This document shows, in pieces, positions 44,163 through 53,100 of a DNA stretch of 64,000 bases. The position numbers and the translations under genes were made by a program. The stretch covers positions 66,190 to 130,189 of the forward strand of contig JAXDBS010000095.1 in the NCBI GenBank assembly GCA_034678545.1, written 5' to 3'. The notes beneath the pieces were generated by a model that saw nothing but the letters and a program-made list of their open reading frames with translations, was not told the origin of the DNA and made no database searches. The stretch is from UBA5614 sp034678545. GTDB lineage: Bacteria > Cloacimonadota > Cloacimonadia > Cloacimonadales > Cloacimonadaceae. Every line of letters begins with the position of its first letter. Position 1 is the first letter of the stretch.

Positions 44163-46547
44163 TCACATCAGGCTGAGCGGGTCGATGTCAAAGGATAGAT
44201 TTAAGGTTGAAGGCAATTTCAGCAGGTTTTCCAGGTCATGCAGGGCTCTTGAGAGGGTGGTCGCATCGCGGCCTTTCAATATGATATGATAACGGTACAG
44301 TTTGTTTATCTTGGAGAGGGGAGCCGGGACTGGCCCCAACAGGATCAAAGCCGGATCGGGATACTTCTGTCGGAGTCTGTCCAGAGCGGAGTGATATTTG
44401 TTAAGCACCTGTTTCATCCTGTTTTCGTCCGTGTCCGTAAACAGCAACCTGGCCAGCCGATAGAAGGGTGGGTAAAACAGGCGTTTTCGATACTCGAGTT
44501 CCTCTTCGGCAAAACTCACATAATCTTGGGCGCAGGCAAAGCGGATTGCGTAATGGTCAGGATTCCAGGTCTGGACAATGACCTTACCCGGCCGTTCACC
44601 TCTTCCAGAACGCCCAGCCACTTGGGTCAGCAAATTGAAAGTGCGTTCCGCGGCCCGGAAATCAGGCACATTTAACGAGATATCCGCCAGAACGACACCG
44701 GCCAGGGTGACATTGGGAAAGTCCAGACCCTTGGAGACCATCTGGGTGCCAAGCAGGATATCGATCTCATTTTTGTGCATTTTGTCGTACATATATGTAT
44801 AAGAATCCTTGCGGCGGGAGGAATCGGAATCCAGGCGCAGAACCCTGGCAGAAGGAAAATAGGTTTTCAGGAGTTGTTCTATTTTCTGGGTGCCGGGAGC
44901 ACCATATGAAAAGCTGTAGTGACCGCAGGCCGGGCACTTGCGCGGAACCGCTATATGATGGCCGCAATAATGGCAGACCATTTCTTCCCTGTCGTGATGG
45001 TAATAGAGGCTGATTTCGCAATGGGGGCATTTCTGCAAGATACCGCAATTATGGCATTGAATAAAGGACGCATAACCCCGCCTGTTCTGCAGCAGGATAA
45101 CCTGCTCCCGCTGCTCGAGGCTCTGCTGAATGGCGTTCCTGAGAGTTAGTGACAGCAGTTCCGGCTCCTGCTCGTCCCTCAGGTCCAGAAGCTGGACTGC
45201 CGGCAAGCCTTGCGGCGTGGGCCGGGAGAGTAATCTGTGGCAGGCGTATTTTCCCTGCCGGGCGTTGTGCCAGGATTCCAAGGCAGGAGTGGCGCTGCCC
45301 AGGATAACATTGGCCTGCTCTAGTCTGGCGCGGACTATGGCCAGATCCCGGGCCTGGTAGCGGGGGTTGTTCTCCTGCTTGTAACTTGGTTCGTGCTCTT
45401 CATCCACTATGATCAGGCCAACTTTATCCAAAGGAGCGAAAATGGCGCTGCGAGCTCCGATGACAATGCGGCATTTACCATTCCTGATTTCCTGCCATTG
45501 CTCGTAGCGTTGCCGTTCGGTCAATTGACTATGGAGGATGGCAATCAGGCTTCCGAAAACACTATAAAAGCGGTCAACCATCTGAGGTGTGAGCGAGATC
45601 TCCGGAATCAGCAGAATAGTATTTAACTCCTGATCAAGATAATGTCTGATAACCTCGATGTAGACTTCGGTTTTTCCGCTGCCCGTGATCCCGTAAATCA
45701 GATGAACAGAAGGCTGACAGGATCTCTTGATGATAGAATCGATGATATCGCGCTGCTCATGCGTTAAACTGATTTCCTTGCGGGTTCGGTGTTCCGGAAA
45801 GATAATGGTTTGCTGCTCAACCGGGCGGGGCTCCAGGTGAATCATTCCCTTGGCTGCCAATGCCTTGATGACAGCATACGATACTTCTTCCGTGATCTCA
45901 TGCAGAGGAAATTCACTGCTTCGGGCTGAGATGATTTGCCAGGCAAAAGCTTGTTTGGGAGTCAGGGCCGTGGATTCGTCAAACGGCATAGGGACAACGT
46001 AATTAACGATCTTTGGTTTGATCCTTGAGTCAAAACCGCGCTTGACCTCGATCAGGCCATTAGCTTCAGCGGTCTCCAAGGTTTTGTAAAAAGGGATAGA
46101 TTTATGGGCTTTATAAGTGTCCCGGACAGACTGGACAGGGTGGAACTGCAGGTCGGAAAGAGCTTGGTGAAGCAATTTGAATTCGTGACCGGTTTCAGCC
46201 GGCCCGATCCATTTCAGCTGGGTGGCTATCTCCGGAAGCAGGACAGAAGGCAGCATGGCAAAGACAGCTTTACCCAAAGAGCATCTGTAATACCGTGACA
46301 TCCAGGCGGAAAGCTCGAACAGGACGGGGGGGAAAATGCTGCCCTGATCCAGTATCTCAATCACAGGTTTGTATTTTATTTTGGAGTCAAGCGCAGCAGC
46401 AGCAGCTTCTTGGTGACAGATACCAGTCACAATCCTGCGGTTAAAAGGCACGATCACACGCGCTCCCAAGGGGATGGGAATCTCCGAGGAATAAAATATC
46501 TCACTCAGTCCAGTTTGAATCGGGAGTAAAATCGAGTAGTATTTCAT
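44163..46547 (-). CDS. priA: Primosomal protein N' (replication restart helicase PriA)
   Basis: A 794-residue 3'-5' DNA helicase that reloads the replisome at stalled forks. N-terminal 3'-DNA-binding domain, Walker A YGITGSGKTEVY, DEEH in VDEEHEPSYKQ, and two zinc clusters between the helicase lobes: CHNC, CPHC, CHYC and CPAC. GTQMVSKGLDFPNV is a further helicase motif. The usual length is about 730, so the protein is slightly long. The ATG lies just past the terminator of the TonB-like operon, whose stem supplies the only AGGGG upstream. Confidence 0.95.
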   Translation of the reverse strand: MKYYSILLPIQTGLSEIFYSSEIPIPLGARVIVPFNRRIVTGICHQEAAAAALDSKIKYKPVIEILDQGSIFPPVLFELSAWMSRYYRCSLGKAVFAMLPSVLLPEIATQLKWIGPAETGHEFKLLHQALSDLQFHPVQSVRDTYKAHKSIPFYKTLETAEANGLIEVKRGFDSRIKPKIVNYVVPMPFDESTALTPKQAFAWQIISARSSEFPLHEITEEVSYAVIKALAAKGMIHLEPRPVEQQTIIFPEHRTRKEISLTHEQRDIIDSIIKRSCQPSVHLIYGITGSGKTEVYIEVIRHYLDQELNTILLIPEISLTPQMVDRFYSVFGSLIAILHSQLTERQRYEQWQEIRNGKCRIVIGARSAIFAPLDKVGLIIVDEEHEPSYKQENNPRYQARDLAIVRARLEQANVILGSATPALESWHNARQGKYACHRLLSRPTPQGLPAVQLLDLRDEQEPELLSLTLRNAIQQSLEQREQVILLQNRRGYASFIQCHNCGILQKCPHCEISLYYHHDREEMVCHYCGHHIAVPRKCPACGHYSFSYGAPGTQKIEQLLKTYFPSARVLRLDSDSSRRKDSYTYMYDKMHKNEIDILLGTQMVSKGLDFPNVTLAGVVLADISLNVPDFRAAERTFNLLTQVAGRSGRGERPGKVIVQTWNPDHYAIRFACAQDYVSFAEEELEYRKRLFYPPFYRLARLLFTDTDENRMKQVLNKYHSALDRLRQKYPDPALILLGPVPAPLSKINKLYRYHIILKGRDATTLSRALHDLENLLKLPSTLNLSFDIDPLSLM

Positions 46548-46549
46548 AT

Positions 46550-46577
46550 AAAAAAAGCCCCTTATCAGCTAAGGGGC
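46550..46577 (-). terminator. Rho-independent terminator after the TonB-like gene
   Basis: On the - strand, GCCCCTTA (46577-46570) pairs perfectly with TAAGGGGC (46564-46557) around a five-base loop, then at least seven T. It ends the Tol/TPR operon two bases before the priA ATG. Confidence 0.9.
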
Positions 46578-46599
46578 GCTGATTATTTCACAAGTCAGA

Positions 46600-48072
46600 T
46601 CATTTGCTGAAGGTCATGTAAAATTCATATGGGACAAGATTCCTGTTATCGAAGCGCCAGTTATTGACCAATTGCTGCAGTTGATTGATGAACTCGGAAT
46701 AGAATTCGCCGCTGACTGGGGTGATCTGAGCACCGGCAACAGAGCCGTCATTATCTATATAGAGCAGTATTTTCAGGGTGCCGTACATGGATTTGATCTG
46801 GCTTTGACGGTTATACAGGTCCTTGATCTGTGGTTTTTTCCGAGCCACGCCCTGTTCTATCCTTGTGAGGTCTGGTCTCGTATCAACGGGAGCCGATGCA
46901 ATGGTTCCCTCTGTAACCTTTCTCACGGTGGGGCCGGAGAACCGGGTGACCACAGAACTGGAAGCCTTGGTAGCGGGCCTTCCCACGGGGGCGATTCTCT
47001 GGGCATTGCCTACATAGCTGGTTACATTTCCGGACGGAGCCTGGGTGGATAATTTACCTAGAGGCCTGCCTTCTGAAAGGCCAGCCAGATGCTGGGTGCC
47101 GGAAGGGATCTGACTGGGATTAAAGACAGTGCCAAAACCTGTGCCATCGCCTGATCCAGTGCCAGTTCCATCTCCGCCACCGCCGCCGGGGCCGCTGCCT
47201 CTGTCACCGCCGCCTGAACCCCTGCCGCTGCCTCTGCCAGAACCGGAACCTCCGCCCCTGCCACCTCCAAGCGAAGCGGCAATGATATCCTGTTCAGTGG
47301 TTATCGCCACATTGGTCCCTCTTCCAGTACCTGCCCCGAAAAAGGCATTAAGGCTGGTTGGACCAGCTTTACGGCCGGCAGTCCCTGCCGTTGCCCTACC
47401 CTGCGGCGCTCCGGGAACTGCCGGCGCTGGCTTCTGGTCGGCTTGCTCCATCTGCGCCAATCCCTGATCTTCAGTGGTATCGGTTTCTACTTTGGTCGCG
47501 GTGGGAGGGGCTTGACTCCAGCGTTCGGTCAGTGTTATGTCTACGCCGTTTTTAGGCTTCAGGATGTCAAATAGAATCAAGCCAATGATGGTAATTATCA
47601 AAGCTACAAGCGTGACATTGCGGGCAAATTTCTGGAATGGTTCCAGTTCAGCACGTCTGGAATACTGGCTGATGACCTGCTTTTCCTGCTCGGTGTAGAA
47701 CCTGACAAAGGGTTCCACAAACTCATAGGAGATTTCCCAGTCATGATTGACATTAATGGTGCCAGTCATATCATTGGTTAACAGGGCTTCACCTGGTTTA
47801 TTAAGGTGAGAGGCGCGGAGGGAATCCTCGCTGACAGGCTGCGCGTTCTTTCTGTATGATATATGCATGGCTGGAAGGAGAGATAGAAAGAACTTATCAT
47901 CGCGCTTATGAAGTAGAAGGTGTTTTTTCGGGAATTTCTCATCCAGGATCTGCCAGAAAAGGTACTTGCTGCTTCCAATATACAGCTTGTTCGTAAAATC
48001 GCGCCCGTATTTGGCAACGTCCAACAGCTTGCCCTTGTAATGCAGTTTCAGGTTAAGAACTGATTTTGCCAC
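46600..48072 (-). CDS. TonB-like energy-coupling protein with cytoplasmic N-terminal domain
   Basis: 490 residues. Residues 1-148 are cytoplasmic and soluble, with an FHA-like look (KLYIGSSKYLFWQIL, then a PKKHLLL stretch). A membrane span lies at about 152-171, followed by a Pro/Gly-rich periplasmic spacer whose core at about 265-315 is almost only Gly with Ser, Arg, Asp. A TonB/TolA-like C-terminal domain at about 395-490 has LKILLYIDNDGSVAGAQI and NWRFDNRN. The order resembles Myxococcus GltG/GltJ. GTG start at 48072 with GGAGGG. Last gene of the Tol operon; it probably transmits motor force to the outer membrane. Confidence 0.82.
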   Translation of the reverse strand: MAKSVLNLKLHYKGKLLDVAKYGRDFTNKLYIGSSKYLFWQILDEKFPKKHLLLHKRDDKFFLSLLPAMHISYRKNAQPVSEDSLRASHLNKPGEALLTNDMTGTINVNHDWEISYEFVEPFVRFYTEQEKQVISQYSRRAELEPFQKFARNVTLVALIITIIGLILFDILKPKNGVDITLTERWSQAPPTATKVETDTTEDQGLAQMEQADQKPAPAVPGAPQGRATAGTAGRKAGPTSLNAFFGAGTGRGTNVAITTEQDIIAASLGGGRGGGSGSGRGSGRGSGGGDRGSGPGGGGGDGTGTGSGDGTGFGTVFNPSQIPSGTQHLAGLSEGRPLGKLSTQAPSGNVTSYVGNAQRIAPVGRPATKASSSVVTRFSGPTVRKVTEGTIASAPVDTRPDLTRIEQGVARKKPQIKDLYNRQSQIKSMYGTLKILLYIDNDGSVAGAQITPVSGEFYSEFINQLQQLVNNWRFDNRNLVPYEFYMTFSK

Positions 48073-48080
48073 GGACCCTC

Positions 48081-48599
48081 CTACTGAACCTTCTGGGCAG
48101 ATGCCTGCAGCCAGTTCTGGTCCTGGATAGAGGAGAAATAAATATCCGCAAAGGAAGCACCCGCCCCTATCTTGATCAGCTCAGTGATGTATTGGCAGGT
48201 GATCTGTTTGTCAGCCTGGATCAACAGGCATGGTTTGTAATCAGTTCCGCGCCTATTGTTCAACTCCTGAATCTGGGCTGCCTCATTCTGCATGAAGTTC
48301 AAGAGCGCAGCACGGGTTTTTGCATCTTCGACCAGTTGCCGCAATGACCCAGCCGGTATGTTGTCAGTTCCGATATAGATTTGTTCCGGGTATAATTTGA
48401 CCAACACTGTCAGCCCGTTATCCAGTAATTCCTGATTGGTGATTGTGGTAGGCAAGGTCATATTAGCCGGAACTGTCATCTTCTGGGATTCAATAGAGAC
48501 ATTTTTAATAAGAAAAACCAAAAGAATAGTTAAGATGTCCAACAGAGAAGTTATGGACAATGCAGCAGCGTCAGCAAACTTTCTTCTAACTCTGCGCAT
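48081..48599 (-). CDS. TolR/ExbD-family protein with the conserved Asp
   Basis: 172 residues. Basic N-terminus, one membrane segment with SLLDILTILLVFLIKN that carries Asp21, the proton-relay residue of ExbD/TolR/MotB-like stators. The periplasmic region ends in a domain with LIQADKQITCQYITELIK, the ExbD core pattern. GGAGGG before the ATG is part of the upstream tolR gene's end, one base away. It works with the TolQ-like protein as a proton-driven motor. Confidence 0.9.
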   Translation of the reverse strand: MRRVRRKFADAAALSITSLLDILTILLVFLIKNVSIESQKMTVPANMTLPTTITNQELLDNGLTVLVKLYPEQIYIGTDNIPAGSLRQLVEDAKTRAALLNFMQNEAAQIQELNNRRGTDYKPCLLIQADKQITCQYITELIKIGAGASFADIYFSSIQDQNWLQASAQKVQ

Positions 48600-48600
48600 G

Positions 48601-49134
48601 TCACCCTCCGGAACCGTAAAGAACGCCGGCCGGTTTATAGATCACATTAGGGAAACCATTACTCTTGCAGAGGTCAATGGTCTGAACCAAGGTTCCGTAT
48701 AGCACGTCAGGGTAGACGATAACTGATATCTCATTAAGATTAATGCTCTTTTTGATATCACCCAAGATTCTATTCAACTCGATATAGTTATAACCCTGAA
48801 ATCCAACGCCAATGTCGGTGTTTCTAATCGGTATTTCATTTCCCCAACCCCTGATCTTGAAACCCGGATACATTTCCATGCCGTCGGAGGATGCCATTAT
48901 GATGAGTTTGATTTCCTGAGCCGCACCCGGCCCGCTTCCGCTTCCCCCGGTACCGCTGGTTTCGCTGCCGGGTTTGGAAAAATTCATGGCGATCAGAGCC
49001 ACCTGACTGATAACCACAATGGTCAATAGAAAGGGGATGATCGTGATGAATAAATTCATCAAGGGGACCAGGTTAGGCTGTTCAGGAGGTGTTTGCTTCT
49101 TTTGGTTCCTTCCTTCCGAAGGGCGATAAACCAT
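48601..49134 (-). CDS. TolR/ExbD-family protein lacking the conserved Asp
   Basis: 177 residues. The membrane helix NLVPLMNLFITIIPFLLTIV aligns with ExbD/TolR but has Asn27 at the position of the proton-carrying Asp. A periplasmic Gly/Ser-rich linker (SGTGGSGSGPG) and an ExbD-type domain (ISVIVYPDVLYGTLVQTIDL) follow. It lies three bases after the tolQ-like gene and one base before the second tolR-like gene. It may form a mixed dimer with the Asp-bearing partner inside the TolQ pentamer. Confidence 0.88.
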   Translation of the reverse strand: MVYRPSEGRNQKKQTPPEQPNLVPLMNLFITIIPFLLTIVVISQVALIAMNFSKPGSETSGTGGSGSGPGAAQEIKLIIMASSDGMEMYPGFKIRGWGNEIPIRNTDIGVGFQGYNYIELNRILGDIKKSINLNEISVIVYPDVLYGTLVQTIDLCKSNGFPNVIYKPAGVLYGSGG

Positions 49135-49137
49135 GTT

Positions 49138-49890
49138 TTAATCCTTTATAGTATTATTAAGCTGGTTGACCATCTTCACGCAGAATTCATCAATATCTGA
49201 AATCACATTCTGTGCCCTGGTCAGGAGTGCACCTTTAATAAGAGTAAGGGGAACTGCCGCTATCAGACCCATGGCCGTGGTCCCAATAGCAACCTTGATG
49301 CCTTCAGTCAGTCTTTTGTTTGCTTCGGAAGTAGCTGCAGAACCCAGGGCCTTGAAAGCAATGAGCAAGCCCCAGATCGTTCCCAATAAACCAAGATAGG
49401 TGCAGGTCTGAGCCAAAACGTCAAACCAGAAGAGCCCTCCGTCCAGCTTATGAACAGTTTGCAAGACCGCTTCATCAAAAGCATTCTGGACAGATTCTCT
49501 CATTTCCTTCCCGCTGATATTGGTCTTTTTCGCGTCTTTGAAGACCATCAATCCACTCCAGAAGATGAATCCAAGAGTCGTGTTCTTGAAGCTTTCGGAA
49601 ATCTTGGTGGCCTCATCCAACTGGTCATTCTTGATGTAGCCTTTCAGTTTCAGATAGAATTTTCCGGCATCGATCTTTTCTTTGACGTAGAGCTGAATGT
49701 AACGCACTACTGCCATAACCAAACCAATAACAAAGACGATAATGATCAGGTATCCCCAGGTTCCGCTGTCTCTGATGAGTTCCCCGATCGTTATCCCGGA
49801 GGTTTTAGTGGTTGGCGCAGTGTCGGCAGCAAAAGCAGACAAGCTTATCATTAAGCAGATTAGTATTAGTATGGTGCTCCTAGCTTTCAT
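49138..49890 (-). CDS. TolQ/ExbB-family proton channel protein
   Basis: 250 residues. Cleavable-looking signal peptide (MKARSTILILICLMISLSAFA), then three membrane segments: about 42-62, 150-172 and 195-217. The family core is LAQTCTYLGLLGTIWGLL and VAIGTTAMGLIAAVPLTLI, with the two conserved Thr positions. AAAGGAG five bases before the ATG at 49890; the ATG overlaps the upstream stop as ATGA. It forms the stator ring around the TolR-type dimer. Confidence 0.92.
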   Translation of the reverse strand: MKARSTILILICLMISLSAFAADTAPTTKTSGITIGELIRDSGTWGYLIIIVFVIGLVMAVVRYIQLYVKEKIDAGKFYLKLKGYIKNDQLDEATKISESFKNTTLGFIFWSGLMVFKDAKKTNISGKEMRESVQNAFDEAVLQTVHKLDGGLFWFDVLAQTCTYLGLLGTIWGLLIAFKALGSAATSEANKRLTEGIKVAIGTTAMGLIAAVPLTLIKGALLTRAQNVISDIDEFCVKMVNQLNNTIKD

Positions 49891-50162
49891 TTGGACTCCT
49901 TTAGCCATTTATTTAACAATACTTTGTCTGTTTTTCTAAGGTTGTTCTTATACAACTGGTAAAACCCGGATGACAAGTCGGTATCAGTTTTTCTCTGATA
50001 GCGCTCAATATCCGGTTTCATAGCTTCAAACCTGATCACTTCCACTTCTTTTGCCTTGTAGATCGGGGCAGACTTGAATTTTCTCTGAGTGGATTCATCG
50101 ACTCCTGATAACATGCCGATCAAACATGCGCTCATCAAAGCAATCAGCAAAAGCTTCTGCAT
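49887..50162 (-). CDS. Small exported protein of the Tol/TPR operon
   Basis: 91 residues, unknown family. Signal-like N-terminus MQKLLLIALMSACLIGMLSG, with Cys13 as a poor lipobox candidate, then a short charged, Lys-rich region ending NKWLKESK. It probably lies in the periplasm. GAGGTG precedes the ATG at 50162, seven bases after the TPR gene's stop, and the gene overlaps tolQ by four bases. Its position makes it a likely part of the same machine. Confidence 0.72.
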   Translation of the reverse strand: MQKLLLIALMSACLIGMLSGVDESTQRKFKSAPIYKAKEVEVIRFEAMKPDIERYQRKTDTDLSSGFYQLYKNNLRKTDKVLLNKWLKESK

Positions 50163-50169
50163 ATTCACC

Positions 50170-53100
50170 TCATTCAAATTCTTCATCAGGTGTAGATTCT
50201 GATTTACCGCTATCAATGACGGCAGTAATGTTGATATTGACAATCTGGGGGTCAGAATCATAATTCGGGAATCTTAGCTCAAGCGGACGAGTCCCATTAT
50301 CCAACATACCTTCTCCGAAGATCAGATAATATCTGCCGGTTTCAGAACCGGCAAACATAACCGTATCAACAAGGTTGTAAGTGTATTCTACCGGTTTTTC
50401 ATTGATTAGGATGGATGTGTCGCCATAATATGGAGTAATGGCATAAGCAATAAGATACTCGTACGGCACTGACAATTGGAGGTCTTTCCGAAGCACCAAT
50501 TCGCTGTTGGCGGGAATGGTGAGCGAAGTGTGAATGTGACCTTGCAGGGCGTTTTCATTGATTGCACCAGAGTAATCCACCGCGTTGGAAGGAGTATCAA
50601 GATTGTTCACGGCAATACTCCAAGAATCGTCGATGGGCAGGCGGGTGGTTTGAAATTCCGGCAGAAGACCCATGCCATTCAGCCGAGTTAAAGCGGTTTC
50701 CGTGTACGTGTTTCTGATACCAGGAACATAATAATACTTGTATATGGCAGTGTTGTAGGGATAGGCCATTTGCAGAATGGCATTGGAATGGTTGAGTTTT
50801 TCATCATCCATGCGGCCGTATAGCTCTGTTTCCGAGTTGCGGAATTGAGCTTTGAGAGAGGCGAATTCATCAGTTACAGCCATATACTTGTCTATCTGAG
50901 CCTGCACTGCGGAAGCGCTGTGATCAGCAATCCTGCAGATGGTATCCAGGCCCCGCAGCCGATCATAGATATCCATGTCATACCGAGAACCGGTTTCCAG
51001 CTGTTGCCTTACTTTATTTATGTTTGAGTTGGTCGTATTTTTGAGATATTGAATTCTGTTCTCTCCGGCTACGATGTGTTTTCTCCATTTGGTATACTGA
51101 TTGACTCTCAGCAGTTGATCCGGGGTTTGGGCTAGGAACCCTATTTCAATTCCGTTAATCATCTGATCGTATTGTTTCAGGAAGTTTTGTCTGGCTTCGA
51201 TCTCGCGGTACTCAGTTTCGGCTTCTTTGAAAGTGACGTATACTGGTTCGAAATCCAGGTTCAAGCCTTCCTTTTGATAAGCAGCATGCGTCTTCTTGAA
51301 TTCTTCCATTTTGGCTCTGGTACTAGACCAGTCTTTTGTCGCATAAGCACGGTTGAAGTCATTTACGATGATTCTCAGTTTCTCTTTGGCCACATTGGCG
51401 TATCTGGACTGATTGGTTTTATCTTTCAAAAAAATAGCCTTAGCTATTTGTTCATAACCGTCCTTATCGTCACGGGCAATTCTAGTGTCAGCCAAGTACT
51501 CCATCAGCCTAAGCGTAGCTGGATGGTTGGGGTAAGTGGTGATGAACCTTTCAGCGTGTTTCTCCTTGTTAGCATCATCCTGCGCTCTATCATAAAGAGA
51601 TATAGCCGAGAGATATATATCGCTGGCTTGATTGCTGCCGGCGTTTATTCTCTTTTGGACCACGTCTTCATACAGGGAGACATTGAGGTCAGCCGCCTGT
51701 TTGATTGTTTTGGGGTCTGCTGCTTTTTGGTCGATTAAGGCAAGCTTGACCTGATAGGCTTCATAACTTGCCGGAAATCTCTCGGTAAATTCAACCTTGA
51801 CTGATTCAGAACTTGCCTTGAGCCCCACGCTGTCAGCCAGGTTCCAAGCTAACCGGTAGAAGTTAAGAGCTTCAGCAGCTTTAGATTTTTCCTTACCCAT
51901 TTCAAGTAAAAGGTCTATGCTTTTCTGATAATCTCCCGCTTCCAGAAAGGCAACCTGGGCGTTTCCCTTGTATTGCAGACTTTTTTCTTTATCAAAGCTG
52001 GAATATTCCTCGGCAATACGCAGATAGTCCTGAGCTACTTTTTGATTGTCTCCTTTAGCTTTCGCCGTATCTGCAGAATTCTGAATTTGCAGTAAAGCAT
52101 ATTGCTTAAGCATTTCCTTGTCAGCCTTATTAAGGGCGTAAGGTTCAGCCTGTTTGTAATACTTCTCTGCCTCAGCAAAATTCTTCTGCGCTTCATAATT
52201 CTCAGCAATTCTGATCAGAGCAGTTCTTTTTGTCTCGGGGGAGATGTAGCCCTCAAAAGCAACCATTTGTTGATAGTAGGAAGTGGAAAGATCATATTGT
52301 TGTTTTTCCCTGGCTATCTCAGCTTGCCTGGCGATAACTGCCAAATAGATGTTGTCGTTCTTTGCAGATTTAAATTTATCGCTCAGTAAGACCATAACGA
52401 ATCTTTGAGCCGCAGCCATGAAGTAGTTTTGAGGTTCGTTATCAGAGAGGTAAAGCTTCAGATCGCTGTTTCTGGATTTAAGGTCGGCAAGATCAGTTTT
52501 CATTGAATCACAGATTATGCGGGCGCATTCGTATGCTGTTTCCTCAAGGTCAAAATATAGGCCGTGGTCGGGATTGCTATCATTAAATGTATATATGCGC
52601 GCTGCAAGATCAAGGTAATGCTCGGGAGATCCCGTCAGCTGGGCGAGTTTAAGATTCTGGGCAATAACATTTGTTTGAGTACTTTGGATCAGGTCGGGAT
52701 CCTCTTGACCCCGGATTGCTTCGAATCTCTGGAATTCATTGGTTAAAGAAAGGTACTCCTCGAAATTCTCATAAGTGGGATCATCGACAAACAGGTTGTT
52801 GTTGTATTTTTCAAGGTCTGCAAAGGCCTGGCTGACTATATCCATATGCCGGTCGATATCTTTGTCCTGGTTGGCAGCATACCATTCAGAATCCAGGCCG
52901 TAACGTCTGATGATCTTCTCCCTTTCCCCAATGTAGTAGCTTTCAGGTGATGTGCCCCTTTTTATCTGTGATAGATTAGCTCTGCAGAGTGAACAAATGG
53001 AATCTGCAATAATGGGATTATCCAAGGCCAGGGGATTGATGTCGATTTTAACGTTCATGTAATCTATTGATTGAAGGGGTATATAGAGTTTAAGCTTCTG

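Noticed and set aside
47058..47300. Tandem repeat or mini-satellite in the Gly-rich linker
   Set aside because: The repeats are irregular Gly/Ser/Arg codons in a coding frame, not a separate DNA repeat unit.
47129..47467. A proline-rich + strand frame opposite the TonB-like gene
   Set aside because: The reverse complement of Gly/Ser codons reads as Pro-rich. Low complexity of the linker explains it.
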